The notes under the pieces: model-generated
Databases searched by the model: none
Seen by the model: the letters and a program-made list of their open reading frames with translations, nothing else
What the model was told of the DNA's origin: nothing
Origin: Dechloromonas denitrificans
GTDB lineage: Bacteria; Pseudomonadota; Gammaproteobacteria; Burkholderiales; Rhodocyclaceae
Direction: 5' to 3'
DNA: 43,011 bases
NCBI RefSeq assembly: GCF_001551835.1
Contig: NZ_LODL01000035.1
Coordinates: 135,589 to 178,599 of the forward strand
Made by a program: the position numbers and the translations under genes
In this document: in pieces, positions 16,400 to 25,251 of the stretch
How the letters are laid out: the number at the start of each line of letters is the position of its first letter
How positions within the stretch are numbered: the first letter of the stretch is position 1

Positions 16400-19185
16400 G
16401 ATCGGTCGGTTGAGAGGAAGGGACGATCTTTGCTGATGACATGCTGGCGGATCAGCGCGACCAGTTTGGCCGGATCGATTGGCTTGGCAATGTGATCGAC
16501 CATGCCGGCGGCGATACAGGCTGCCCGATCCTGAGCGAGGGCGTGGGCAGTCTGGCCGATGATGGGCAGGCCGGGGGCGATCTCGGCAATCTGGCGGGCG
16601 GCATCAAGGCCGTTGAGGATAGGCATCTGGATATCCATCAGGACCATGGCGAAGCCGTTCGGCGCCTGGCGCACGCAATCGACGGCTTGTTGACCATCAC
16701 CGACGATGACAACGCTGGCCCCGTCTTCCGTCAGGTTGTCCCGCATGATCTCCTGATTGATTTCATTGTCCTCGGCGACCAGTATCTTCAGGCCGTTCAG
16801 CGGCTTCAGGCGCGGGAAGAGGTGCTCGGCATTGCGGGCTGGCGACGGCGACTGGCTGGCGGGCCGATAGGGCAGGCGGACTTCGAAAACGCTGCCCTGG
16901 CCGGGCATGCTGTCGACGTGGATGCTGCCGCCCATTAGCTTGACGATGCGCTCGGTGATGGCGAGGCCGAGGCCGGTGCCGCCGAATTTCCGGGTCGTCG
17001 AATTGTCGCCCTGCTCGAAGGAATTGAAGATGATGCCGATCTGGCTTTCGGTAATGCCGATGCCGGTATCCGAGACGCGAAGCAGCAACTCGTCGCCATC
17101 CAGCCCGACGTCGAGCACGACCTTGCCGCTTTCGGTGAACTTGACGGCGTTGGAGAGCAGGTTGAGCAGAATCTGGCGCAGGCGCAGCGGGTCGCTCTGG
17201 CAGGCCGGCGGCAGGTCGTGGCGCTGCAGTTCGAGGGAGATGCCCTTGCTGGTGGCCCGCTCGCGCATCAGGTCCAGCGTTTCATCGAGGATGGGCTGAA
17301 GTTCGACCATGGTGGATTCGATCTTCAGCATGCCGGCTTCCATCTTCGAGAAATCGAGAATGTCGTTGATGATGCCGAGCAACAGCTTGCCGGAGCTGGT
17401 GATCTTGGCAAAGGCTTCGTGTGCCTTGCTGTCGGCCCGCGTGGCGCGCAGCCCGAGGTGGGCCATGCCGAGCACGCCGTTGAGCGGCGTGCGGATTTCG
17501 TGGCTCATGTTGGCCAGGAACTCGCTCTTCGCCCGCGACAAGCGTTCGGCATCGGCCCGGGCGATTTCCAGCGCGGCGGTACGCTGGCTGACCAGTTGTT
17601 CGAGGTGGTCGCGATAGCGGGCGATTTCGGCATCCTTCAGCTTGTGCTCGGTCAGCGCCTGGCGCAGTTCGGCTTCCATTGCCTTGGTTTCGCTGATGTC
17701 GGCGATGAAGCCGTACCAGATGATGCTGTCGTCGGTACTGCGTTCCGGCACCGCATTGACCAGCAACCATTTGATCTGGCCGCTCGGGTGAATGATCCGG
17801 TACTCGATTCGCCACGGGCCCATCGCCAGGGACGAGGAATGCAGCGAGTCGAAGAAGCGCTGGGCATCGTCAGGGTGCACCATCTTCCGGATCGCCGCGG
17901 CGCTGCGCTGCATTTCCTCGGGAGTGACGCCGTAGATATCGCTGATCGCATCGCTGGTGAAAGGAAAGCAGCCGTTGCCATCCGGGTTCAGCCGATACTG
18001 GAAAACCACCCCGGGCACATAGGAAACGATACGGCGCAGCCGGGTGTTGGCGGCATGTTCCGCCGCGCGTGCTTCTTCGGCGACGATGGCTTCCTGCAGA
18101 CCGTTGAAGGCGGCGGTCAACTGGCCGATTTCGTCCATTTGCCGGATCGGCAGCGGCTGGCGTGGAATCTGGCCATCGCGCATCTGGCTGAGCAGTTCGG
18201 AAACTTCGCCGAGCGGCTGCAACTGGCGGCGTACCCACCACCAGCCGGCGATCGAGGCGAGTATTGTCAGCAACAGCGAAAGCTGCAGCAGATGGCGCTG
18301 CATGGTGCGAATCGGGGCGAAGGCTTCTTCGGCCGGCAGCACGGACTGCATCAGCCAGCCGGTCGCGGCGATCCGTTTGCTCGACGAGAGCTCGACGACG
18401 CCGCGCGAACTGCGCGCTACGCCGGAGCCTTCGTAACCGTCGATATAGCGGTCATAGACGGCATTGACGCCGGCGGCCGGGCCGCTCTTCATGACCCGGC
18501 GCTTGTCGGAGGAGGCGACATAGACCCGGCTGCGCGGGGCGGTGACCAGGAAGTCGCCGGTATTGCCATACTTGGCGGCGCTGATTTCGTCGAAAAAATT
18601 GGGCTCGGCCAGATTGGTGACGCCGATCACCGCCCCGATCGTCTTGCCGTCCTTGTCGTGTACCGGCACATGCATGCCAAAAACCGGCTGCTGGCTGTGC
18701 GGGCTGAGCAGCGGATCGGTGATCAGGCGCTTGCCCACGCGCAAGACCTCGCCGACCCCCGGGTAATTGCCGAAATTCACCCCGTTGCGCTTGAGCGTGC
18801 TAGGGGTGCTGGCGATGGCAAGGCCCTGGCTGTCGACGATCAGGATGCCCCAGTTGAACAGGCTGGCCGGAACGTCGCGTTGTTCCAGGTAGGTCTGGGC
18901 GGCGCCATCTTCTTGCATCATTTCCGGCGTCAGCTTGGCGGCGATCGATTCGGCGATGCTCATCCGCTCGCGGATAGAGCGGTCGACTTCGCTGGCAATC
19001 AGCGAGATGGTCGAGAACTGCTGCGCCGAAATCGCCGCTTCCATGTCGCGGCGCAAACTGTGACTGAGGGTGAAAACGGTAGTCCACAGCACGCTGAGGC
19101 CGACCACCAGCACGCCAACGGTGACCCGGGTGCGTAATGAACGCCAATTGAAGATGCGAAGTGAGGTCTTCACCGAATTTTCCAA
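16396..19185 (-). CDS. Hybrid sensor histidine kinase (Cache-HAMP-PAS-HisKA-HATPase-REC)
   Basis: 929 residues from a TTG at 19185; a GTG at 19173 is an alternative. There is a membrane helix at about 20-40, an extracytoplasmic dCache-like sensor from about 41 to 295, and a second helix at about 301-318. HAMP (to about 380) and PAS (about 385-500) follow, then HisKA with phospho-acceptor His562 in NMSHEIRTPLNG. The HATPase has SDTGIGI and FGGTGLGLAI near 705 and 735. The receiver (from about 798) has Asp851 in LMDIQMP and Lys901 in AKPIDP. All catalytic residues are intact. There is no Hpt domain or DNA-binding partner next to it. It lies downstream of the deacetylase gene and overlaps nnrDE. 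Confidence 0.92.
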   Translation of the reverse strand: MENSVKTSLRIFNWRSLRTRVTVGVLVVGLSVLWTTVFTLSHSLRRDMEAAISAQQFSTISLIASEVDRSIRERMSIAESIAAKLTPEMMQEDGAAQTYLEQRDVPASLFNWGILIVDSQGLAIASTPSTLKRNGVNFGNYPGVGEVLRVGKRLITDPLLSPHSQQPVFGMHVPVHDKDGKTIGAVIGVTNLAEPNFFDEISAAKYGNTGDFLVTAPRSRVYVASSDKRRVMKSGPAAGVNAVYDRYIDGYEGSGVARSSRGVVELSSSKRIAATGWLMQSVLPAEEAFAPIRTMQRHLLQLSLLLTILASIAGWWWVRRQLQPLGEVSELLSQMRDGQIPRQPLPIRQMDEIGQLTAAFNGLQEAIVAEEARAAEHAANTRLRRIVSYVPGVVFQYRLNPDGNGCFPFTSDAISDIYGVTPEEMQRSAAAIRKMVHPDDAQRFFDSLHSSSLAMGPWRIEYRIIHPSGQIKWLLVNAVPERSTDDSIIWYGFIADISETKAMEAELRQALTEHKLKDAEIARYRDHLEQLVSQRTAALEIARADAERLSRAKSEFLANMSHEIRTPLNGVLGMAHLGLRATRADSKAHEAFAKITSSGKLLLGIINDILDFSKMEAGMLKIESTMVELQPILDETLDLMRERATSKGISLELQRHDLPPACQSDPLRLRQILLNLLSNAVKFTESGKVVLDVGLDGDELLLRVSDTGIGITESQIGIIFNSFEQGDNSTTRKFGGTGLGLAITERIVKLMGGSIHVDSMPGQGSVFEVRLPYRPASQSPSPARNAEHLFPRLKPLNGLKILVAEDNEINQEIMRDNLTEDGASVVIVGDGQQAVDCVRQAPNGFAMVLMDIQMPILNGLDAARQIAEIAPGLPIIGQTAHALAQDRAACIAAGMVDHIAKPIDPAKLVALIRQHVISKDRPFLSTDRS

Positions 19186-19279
19186 GCTTGCCTGTATTCA
19201 GCGATTTGCCCGTGGCGCAAGCATTCCACGGATTGCGGCATTGTCGCCCCGGCGGCCCGCCAGAGCAACCGCCGGAGCG

Positions 19280-20188
19280 TCATTCGGACTGCTGCAGCAG
19301 GGCGCGGGCCGAGCGGATGGTGGTGGCGTGAATGGTCACGGTGTCGTCGATCTGGTGGGCATAGCCGCCGGCCATGGCGATCGCCACCGGCAGTTGGCGC
19401 TGCCGGCAATGTCCGAAGAGGCGGCGGTCGCGTTCGGCCAGGCCGGCAAAGCTCAGGCCGAGGCGGCCGAGACGGTCGTCGTGATAGGGGTCGGCGCCGG
19501 CCAGATAGATGACGAGGTCGGGCCGGGCCAGATCGAAGGCGGTATGCAGGCCTTCCTCGAGGCGCAGCAGATAGGCGGCGTCGCTACAGCCGTCGGGTAG
19601 TTCGATGTCCAGATCGCTCGCTTCCTTGTCGAAGGGGTAGTTGCGGGCACCGTGGATGGAGAAGGTGAAGATGCTGTCGTCGCCGTGCAGGATGCTGGCC
19701 GTGCCGTTGCCCTGATGGACGTCGCAATCGACGACCAAGATCCGCTCGGCCCGGCCTTCCGCCTGCATGGCGCGGGCGGCGACGGCGGCGTCGTTGAAGA
19801 CGCAGAAGCCTTCGCCGCGGTCGCGAAAGGCGTGATGGGTACCGCCGGCCAGATTGGCGGCGACGCCTTCGGCCAGCGCGGCGCGGCAGGCGGCAATGGT
19901 CGCCCCGGCCGAGCGGCGGGAGCGTTCGACCATGCCGGGACTCCACGGAAAGCCGATGGCTTTTTGGGCCTTTTCGGACAGTCGACCGCCGGACACGGCC
20001 TGGATGTAGTCGGGGTCGTGGGCGCGGGCCAGTTCAAGGTCGCTGGCGGCGTCCGGCAGGTAGAAATCGTCGGGCGAAAACTCGCCGCTGGCCAGCAAGG
20101 CCTCGCGCAGCCGGGAATATTTCTCCATCGGAAAACGATGCCCGGCCGGCAGGGGCAGCACGAAGACATCGGTGTAGAACAGCCGCAC
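19280..20188 (-). CDS. Histone deacetylase-family (class II-like) amidohydrolase
   Basis: 302 residues from a GTG at 20188. The arginase/deacetylase fold is clear and the zinc site intact: the His dyad in AGGTHHAFRDRG near residue 117, the zinc ligands Asp and His in VVDCDVHQGNG near 154, and the third ligand in YLAGADPYHDD near 232, with the GGY motif near 280. Bacterial members remove acyl groups from acetyl-lysine, polyamines or small molecules such as acetoin-related substrates; the substrate here is not predictable. It follows cnoX by 23 bases, which in turn follows the resorcinol operon by 19 bases, so it may be expressed with that operon. Confidence 0.9.
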   Translation of the reverse strand: MRLFYTDVFVLPLPAGHRFPMEKYSRLREALLASGEFSPDDFYLPDAASDLELARAHDPDYIQAVSGGRLSEKAQKAIGFPWSPGMVERSRRSAGATIAACRAALAEGVAANLAGGTHHAFRDRGEGFCVFNDAAVAARAMQAEGRAERILVVDCDVHQGNGTASILHGDDSIFTFSIHGARNYPFDKEASDLDIELPDGCSDAAYLLRLEEGLHTAFDLARPDLVIYLAGADPYHDDRLGRLGLSFAGLAERDRRLFGHCRQRQLPVAIAMAGGYAHQIDDTVTIHATTIRSARALLQQSE

Positions 20189-20211
20189 GGGCGATGTCTT
20201 CGGGAAGCGGG

Positions 20212-21069
20212 CTAGTTCAGCGCGGCCGACAGCTTGCGGCGGAACTCGCGGATCAGGTCGTCGTGCTGTTCGCTGCCGCCAAGGGCTTCGAACAATTGCA
20301 GCAGGGCCTTGCGGCCGGCGCCTTCCTCGAAGAAACGGTCGCGGACGGCGACTTCGAGCGCCGCTTCCATCGCTTCGCGGAAGCGGCTTTGCGCCGCGTA
20401 GGCGCGGGAAAGTTCGAGGCGGGCGCCATGATCGGCCGGATTGGCGGCGAGGCGGGCTTCGATCTCGGCGGTGTCGGCGGCACCGTCGGCCAGGGCCAGG
20501 CGGGCGCGCAGGGCGTTGGCGCGGTCCGGCTCGTTGGCGTAGTCGCCTGCCAGCAGTTGCTTGGCTTCGTCGTTGCGGCCGAGTTGCATCAGCACGTCGA
20601 CAGCATCGAGCTGGATCGCCTGATCCTGCGGGTTGGCCTGGCTGGCTTCGACCAGCTTGGCCAATGCCTCTTCGAGCTTGCCTTCGGCGACCAGCGCCGC
20701 GGCTTCCTCGCGCAGATTGCCGCCGGGGCCGGCCGGCAGCGCGATGCGGTCGAGGAATTCGCGCAACTGGCCTTCGGGCAGCGCGCCGTTGAATTCATCG
20801 ACCAACTGGCCCTGGAACAGCACCTTGACCGACGGAATGCTGCGTACGCCGAAGTGCTGCGAGAGTTCTGGGTTTTCGTCGGCGTTGACCATGGCGAGCA
20901 GGAAGCGACCCTTGTATTCCTCGGCCAGCTTTTCGAGTTGCGGCTTGAGCACCTTGCAGGGCTCGCACCACGGTGCCCAGAAGTCGACGACGATGGGCAC
21001 GCTGTCGGCCTTGGTCAGTACTTTGGCTTCGAAATCTTCAATGGAAACGTCAAAGGAAAACTCGGACAT
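20212..21069 (-). CDS. Thioredoxin/TPR protein, CnoX (YbbN) family
   Basis: 285 residues. An N-terminal thioredoxin domain (1-110) has the active-site WCEPC (Cys35, Cys38) and the cis-proline SIPSVKVLF. The remainder consists of TPR-like helical repeats (EEALAKLVEASQANPQDQAI, ARLELSRAYAAQSRFREAM). This is the CnoX/YbbN architecture, a chaperedoxin that holds oxidised unfolded proteins and passes them to GroEL. Unlike E. coli CnoX, which lacks a functional CxxC, this one keeps both cysteines. It starts 19 bases after the ketosynthase-like gene ends. That spacing suggests co-transcription with the resorcinol operon, though it may be incidental. Confidence 0.9.
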   Translation of the reverse strand: MSEFSFDVSIEDFEAKVLTKADSVPIVVDFWAPWCEPCKVLKPQLEKLAEEYKGRFLLAMVNADENPELSQHFGVRSIPSVKVLFQGQLVDEFNGALPEGQLREFLDRIALPAGPGGNLREEAAALVAEGKLEEALAKLVEASQANPQDQAIQLDAVDVLMQLGRNDEAKQLLAGDYANEPDRANALRARLALADGAADTAEIEARLAANPADHGARLELSRAYAAQSRFREAMEAALEVAVRDRFFEEGAGRKALLQLFEALGGSEQHDDLIREFRRKLSAALN

Positions 21070-21088
21070 GGATAGCGGCCTGTAAAAA

Positions 21089-21763
21089 TTAAAGTCGGGC
21101 GAATTCTAACGCCAGCCGGGGGGCGGCGGGAGAATGCAGGGAGAGTGTGGGCGGGCTGGCCTGGTGCAGCCAGTCGGCTAGCCGAGCCGGAAAGTCCGGG
21201 CGGTCCGGCACGGCATCCGGTTGCGGCGAAGTGCCTATCTGGAGGCGGGCCGGTGCCTTTTCAAGGGGCGTCGCGCCGAGCAGCAGCCAGTGGCCATGCG
21301 CCGCCTCGGGCGTGCAGTCGAGATGGGCGCACAGCACCTGGGCGTAACGGCCTTCGGCCAGCCATAGCCCGGCCAGGCTGAGCAGTAGCGACCAGTTGGC
21401 CGTGCCCGCCTGCTCAAGCGGCGTCTGGGTGGCCGATTGCAAGCCGGGCAGGAAGGCCTGGAGCTGGGCGGCGGCGATCGCCGGCTGAGTGGCGAGGAAG
21501 TCGTAGGGCATCGGCTCGGCGGTGCCGTTGCAGACTTCGTCGAGCAGGGTCAGGGTTTCCTGGCGCAGGCCGCTGGTCGATTGCCAAAGCAGTGCGGTCG
21601 GCAGGTCGCGGCATTCGGCCGGCAGGCTGGCCAGGGCGCCGACCAGAGCCAGTTGGGTGAGGCCGCTGGCGCGGCGCAGCGGCTTGCCGATGGCGGCACG
21701 GACGGCGCCGGGCAGTTGCGCCGGGGCGAATTGCTGGCTGAGCGCGGCGTTGAGATAGATCAT
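21089..21763 (-). CDS. Beta-ketoacyl synthase chain-length-factor-like protein
   Basis: 224 residues, short for a ketosynthase and similar to the N-terminal ketosynthase-like family (PF13723 type) often named chain length factor. By my alignment the nucleophile position, TAC in FabF-type enzymes, reads TAN in QAGTANWSLLLSLAG near residue 122, so it should be catalytically dead, like the KS-beta subunit of type II polyketide synthases. It starts with an ATGA overlap on the ketosynthase gene, as expected for a KS/CLF heterodimer. Its role would be to shape the chain-length pocket. It is the last gene of the nine-gene operon. Confidence 0.7.
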   Translation of the reverse strand: MIYLNAALSQQFAPAQLPGAVRAAIGKPLRRASGLTQLALVGALASLPAECRDLPTALLWQSTSGLRQETLTLLDEVCNGTAEPMPYDFLATQPAIAAAQLQAFLPGLQSATQTPLEQAGTANWSLLLSLAGLWLAEGRYAQVLCAHLDCTPEAAHGHWLLLGATPLEKAPARLQIGTSPQPDAVPDRPDFPARLADWLHQASPPTLSLHSPAAPRLALEFARL

Positions 21764-22842
21764 CGGCTGCGCTCGACGATCAGGCTGGCCAGGCCGCCGC
21801 CGAAGCCGATCAGGTTGAGCAGGGCGCGCTCGATATGGGCATTGCTGCGGTCGACCATCGGAAACAGCGCAATTTCAGGATCGACCCGGCTGAAGCCGGC
21901 CGTCGCCGGAATGTGCTCGGCATCGAGACAGGCGAGCAGGGCGACCAGTTCGGCGATGCCGCTGGCGCCGAGCGTGTGACCGATCGCCGATTTCAGCGAG
22001 AGCAGCGGCGGCATGCGCTGGGCAAAGACCCGGCGCAACGCATTGGCTTCGGCCAAGTCGGTGCCCGGCGAACCGGCCGCCTGCAGCTTGACCAGGTCGA
22101 TGTCGGCGGCGGTGATTTTTGCCTCTTGCAGGCAGTCGACCGCAGCACTGGCGATCGGGCCGCCGGCCGGGTCGGGGCCGGTCGTCGAATAGCCGTCGAG
22201 GCCGGTGCGCAGGCCGGCGATTCGCCAGCGGGCGGGGGCGGCGCTGAGGCGGACGGCGGCCACCGCTTCGCCGAGGACCAGGCCGTCACGGCCGGCATCG
22301 AAGGGGCGGCAGGCGCTGCGCGAGAGCAGTTCCATCGCCGCGAAGCCGGCCAGCGTGCTGTGGTTGGCGAGTTCGACGCCGAGCACCACGGCTTCGTCGA
22401 GCAGGCCGCCGGCGATCAGGCTACGTGCGGCGTCGAGCGCCGAGAAGCCGGCGATGCAGGCATTGGAAAAACTGTAGCGCGGCCCGTTCAGACCCATCCA
22501 GTCGCCGAGTTGGTGGCTGAACGAGGCGCTGGCGGCGGGCAGCTCGAACGGCGCACCGCGTTGCTCGAAGTGGCCGATCTGGAACGAGGAGGAAGCGATG
22601 AACAGCGGCGTCTCGGCAGCCAGCGGCCCGAGCTGGGCGGCGGTGCAGCGGACCGCCTGTTCGGCGCGGGCCAGCCAGTCGGTTTCGGCGAGCGGCAGCG
22701 CGAAGTAGGGAAATTCACGTTCGCCGAGCCGGCGCCGGCCGGGGCTGCATGTACCGTCCCACAGCGCTGCGGCTACCGCTTCGGGCGAATCGCCGCCGGC
22801 GCAAAGCAGGCCGCGGCCGGCGATATGGACGGGGCGCCTCAT
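21760..22842 (-). CDS. Beta-ketoacyl-ACP synthase, KAS I/II type, with altered catalytic triad
   Basis: 360 residues. The nucleophile Cys129 lies in SNACIAGFSALDAA, and the second catalytic His289 in SAIGHTLGASG. The first catalytic His of the KAS I/II triad, found in the VNAHGTST motif, aligns without gaps to Gln254 in VKLQAAGSPGTD, so the triad is Cys-Gln-His. The region RPFDAGRDGLVLGE is typical of the family. It should extend or condense an ACP-bound acyl chain together with the adjacent chain-length-factor protein. The missing His may weaken malonyl decarboxylation or change substrate. Its start overlaps the ACP gene by four bases and its stop overlaps the partner gene. Confidence 0.85.
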   Translation of the reverse strand: MRRPVHIAGRGLLCAGGDSPEAVAAALWDGTCSPGRRRLGEREFPYFALPLAETDWLARAEQAVRCTAAQLGPLAAETPLFIASSSFQIGHFEQRGAPFELPAASASFSHQLGDWMGLNGPRYSFSNACIAGFSALDAARSLIAGGLLDEAVVLGVELANHSTLAGFAAMELLSRSACRPFDAGRDGLVLGEAVAAVRLSAAPARWRIAGLRTGLDGYSTTGPDPAGGPIASAAVDCLQEAKITAADIDLVKLQAAGSPGTDLAEANALRRVFAQRMPPLLSLKSAIGHTLGASGIAELVALLACLDAEHIPATAGFSRVDPEIALFPMVDRSNAHIERALLNLIGFGGGLASLIVERSR

Positions 22843-23108
22843 CCGCGCCCGGCCCGCCAGGTTTCGAGATGCTCGGCCAGATTGCCGACGCTGGACAGGA
22901 TGCGTCGCGTTTCCTTGCTGTCCGGCAGGCGCAGGCCGTATTTCTTCTTGATCGCCATCGACACCTGCAACGCGTCGAGCGAGTCGAGTTGCAAGGGTGC
23001 TTCCGGCCCGAAGAGCAGTTCGTCGTCGCCGATGCTGGCCGGGTCGCAGTCCTTGTCGCAGGCTTCGACGATCAGGGCCTTGAGTTCGAGGCGGAGGGCA
23101 GCATTCAT
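22839..23108 (-). CDS. Acyl carrier protein
   Basis: 89 residues from the ATG at 23108; a longer in-frame extension to 23795 is antisense-like noise inside the permease gene. The phosphopantetheine attachment site is Ser43 in LQLDSLDALQVS, followed by IKKKYGLRLPDSKETRRILSSV, the helix II/III region of carrier proteins. It carries the growing or finished acyl chain for the two ketosynthases and possibly for the BtrH-like acyltransferase. No phosphopantetheinyl transferase is encoded nearby, so a housekeeping enzyme must activate it. ATGA overlaps link it to the permease upstream and the ketosynthase downstream. Confidence 0.9.
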   Translation of the reverse strand: MNAALRLELKALIVEACDKDCDPASIGDDELLFGPEAPLQLDSLDALQVSMAIKKKYGLRLPDSKETRRILSSVGNLAEHLETWRAGRG

Positions 23109-24337
23109 GATTGGGCGGCGAGGGAGCGGTGGTTGAGCCAGACGGCGAGGGCCAGCGAGAGAATGGCGAAGGCGAGCAGCCGGCCGAGGCTGGGCATCAG
23201 GTCGACAAAGCTGCCGTGGCGCAGCATGACGATGTGGAAGCCTTCCAGCCCCCAGGCCATCGGCGACAGCGCCGCCAGTTTCTGCATGGCGGCCGGCATG
23301 ATGAACTTGGGCACCATGATGCCGCCGATGGCGCCCATCAGGATATTGCCGACGCCGCCGACGACCGTGGCCTGTTCGGAGGTGCGGGCCAGGCTGGCGA
23401 CGAGCAGCGCCCAGGCGACGGCGGCCAGGCTGACGGCGGCCGAGACGGCCCACCATTCGAGCAGCAGCGGCAGGCGTTCGGGCAGGGCGAGGGCTTCGCT
23501 GCCGAAGAGCGGGACGAGGAAGATGCCGACCAGCACCATCAGCACGGCCTGCAATTGATTGACGATGAAGAAGGGCAGCAGCTTGCCGGCCAGGATCAGC
23601 CGGAACGGCACGCCGATGGCGCGCAGCCGTTGCAGCGTACCCTGCTGGCGCTCGATGATGAAGATCGAGGAAACCGGGATGACGACGAAGAACATCGCGA
23701 AGATCAGCCAGGCCGGCACGTTCTGCTGGACCGACGACGGTAGGCGGGCATTGCGGTCGTTGCGCACCGCCTCGCTGCGGATTTCGTCCGGCCACTCCCT
23801 TTCGGCACTGGCGCCGGGGGCGACCGGCAGGCCGAACAGCTTGCCGGCCTTGCTGGTCAGTTCGTCGGCCCGCACCGCGCCGAGCGCCGCCATCACCTGA
23901 TTGCGGAAGGCCAGTTGCAGGGCCGGGGTCAGGGCCGGATCGACCAACAGGGTTAGCGGCTCGGCCGGTTTGCCGTCGGTGCCGCCGGGGGTCAGCAGGC
24001 GGGCGCCGAATTCCTTGGGCAGGACCAGCACCAGGTTTTGCTCGCCGTCGAGCAGGCTGCGGCGGGCGCTATCGAGATCGGCCGCCTCGTCGCGCAGCCG
24101 GAAGGAGGCGCCTTTCTTCAGGCGCTTGATCAGGGCTTGCGACAGTGGGCTATGGTCGAGGTCGACCACCGAGTAGCTGACGTCGATGCTGACGCCAGGC
24201 GTGAAGGCGTCGCGCAGCGCCATCGTCATGACCAGGATGAAAATGGTCGGCATGATGAACAGCGCCAGCAAACCGTGCCGGTCGCGGAGCAGGGCGATCG
24301 ACTCTTTCAGCCAGAGGGCGAGCAGACGGGGCGACAT
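23105..24337 (-). CDS. ABC-2 type transporter permease
   Basis: 410 residues from the ATG at 24337, two bases after the ATPase stop. One N-terminal helix (LLALFIMPTIFILVMTMAL, about 22-40) is followed by a large extracytoplasmic domain (about 45-225) and a C-terminal block of five to six helices starting at VPAWLIFAMFFVVIPVSSIF. That is the YhhJ/DrrB-like ABC-2 layout. The conserved ERQQGTLQRLRAIGVP after the second helix is diagnostic. ABC-2 permeases export lipids, polysaccharides or drugs, and in this operon the likely cargo is the resorcinol-type lipid or its acylated form. It overlaps the ACP gene by four bases. Confidence 0.9.
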   Translation of the reverse strand: MSPRLLALWLKESIALLRDRHGLLALFIMPTIFILVMTMALRDAFTPGVSIDVSYSVVDLDHSPLSQALIKRLKKGASFRLRDEAADLDSARRSLLDGEQNLVLVLPKEFGARLLTPGGTDGKPAEPLTLLVDPALTPALQLAFRNQVMAALGAVRADELTSKAGKLFGLPVAPGASAEREWPDEIRSEAVRNDRNARLPSSVQQNVPAWLIFAMFFVVIPVSSIFIIERQQGTLQRLRAIGVPFRLILAGKLLPFFIVNQLQAVLMVLVGIFLVPLFGSEALALPERLPLLLEWWAVSAAVSLAAVAWALLVASLARTSEQATVVGGVGNILMGAIGGIMVPKFIMPAAMQKLAALSPMAWGLEGFHIVMLRHGSFVDLMPSLGRLLAFAILSLALAVWLNHRSLAAQS

Positions 24338-24339
24338 GC

Positions 24340-25251
24340 TCAATCCCGCAGCGAACGATGGGTCAGTTGCATGAAGACCTGTTCCAGGTTGTGCTGGCCG
24401 AGGTTGAGCTGGTGCGCGGTGCAGCCGGCGGCGGCCAGTTCGTCGAGCAGACCGGGCAGTGCTGCGGTCGACGGTAGCTGCAGGCAATATTTCAGGGCGC
24501 CGTCGTGGCGCGCCGCGTAGCGCTCACCCAGTTCGGCCGGCAACGGGCGGTCGAGGGTCAGTTCGAGCAGCGGTTCCGGACTGCGCAGCAGATCGGCCAG
24601 CGTACCGTCGACCAGCACCTGCCCCTGGTCGATGATGGCGATCTGCGGGCAGATCGCTTCGACCTCTTCCATGTAATGGCTGGTGTAGATCACCGAGGTG
24701 CCGGCGGCCGGCAGCGCGGCGATGGCGTCGAGCAGGAAGTGGCGCGATTGCGGATCGACGCCGACCGTCGGTTCGTCGAGCAGCAGCAGTTGCGGCCGGC
24801 CGAGCAGGCCGATGGCCAGATTCAGGCGCCGGCGCAGGCCACCGGAAAGCTGGTCGGCTCGCTTGCCGCCGACCTGTTCGAGACGGGCGAAGGCAATGGC
24901 CGCCGCGCTTTGCGTTTTCTGTTCGGCGCCGCTCAGGCCAAGCACGCCGCCGAAAAAGCGCAGGTTTTCGCTGACCGTCAGCATCGGGTAGAACGCATAG
25001 TCCTGCGGTACCAGCGCGATGGCGCGCGGGTTGGCGGCGCGGGCCGCGGCCAGCGGCTGGCCGTTGAGCGATATTTCGCCGTTGCCGGCGGTCAACAGCC
25101 CGGCGAGCAGCGAAATCAGCGTCGTCTTGCCGGCCCCGTTCGGGCCGAGCAGGCCATAGACGCCGCCAGCCGGAATGACGAGCGAGATCTCCCGCAGGGC
25201 CGGGGTGTCGGTGTTGCGGTAGCGATAGGAAACGCCATCGATGCGTAGCAT
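24340..25251 (-). CDS. ABC-2 transporter ATP-binding protein
   Basis: 303 residues from the ATG at 25251, which overlaps the BtrH-like stop by one base (TGATG). Walker A is LLGPNGAGKTTL near residue 36, the Q-loop LVPQDYAFYP, the signature LSGGLRRRLNLAIGLLG near 137, Walker B LLLLDEPTVGVDPQ and the switch TSHYMEE. The C-terminal 80 residues are the usual ABC-2/DrrA-type extension. It powers the permease encoded immediately downstream. The signature and D-loop (GVDP) place it with drug, lipid and polysaccharide exporters rather than importers. Confidence 0.93.
   Translation of the reverse strand: MLRIDGVSYRYRNTDTPALREISLVIPAGGVYGLLGPNGAGKTTLISLLAGLLTAGNGEISLNGQPLAAARAANPRAIALVPQDYAFYPMLTVSENLRFFGGVLGLSGAEQKTQSAAAIAFARLEQVGGKRADQLSGGLRRRLNLAIGLLGRPQLLLLDEPTVGVDPQSRHFLLDAIAALPAAGTSVIYTSHYMEEVEAICPQIAIIDQGQVLVDGTLADLLRSPEPLLELTLDRPLPAELGERYAARHDGALKYCLQLPSTAALPGLLDELAAAGCTAHQLNLGQHNLEQVFMQLTHRSLRD

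Noticed and set aside
17218..19137. Long plus-strand frame of 639 codons opposite the hybrid kinase
   Set aside because: Shadow of the kinase, with His/Asp/Gly/Gln-rich composition and no ribosome site or domain.
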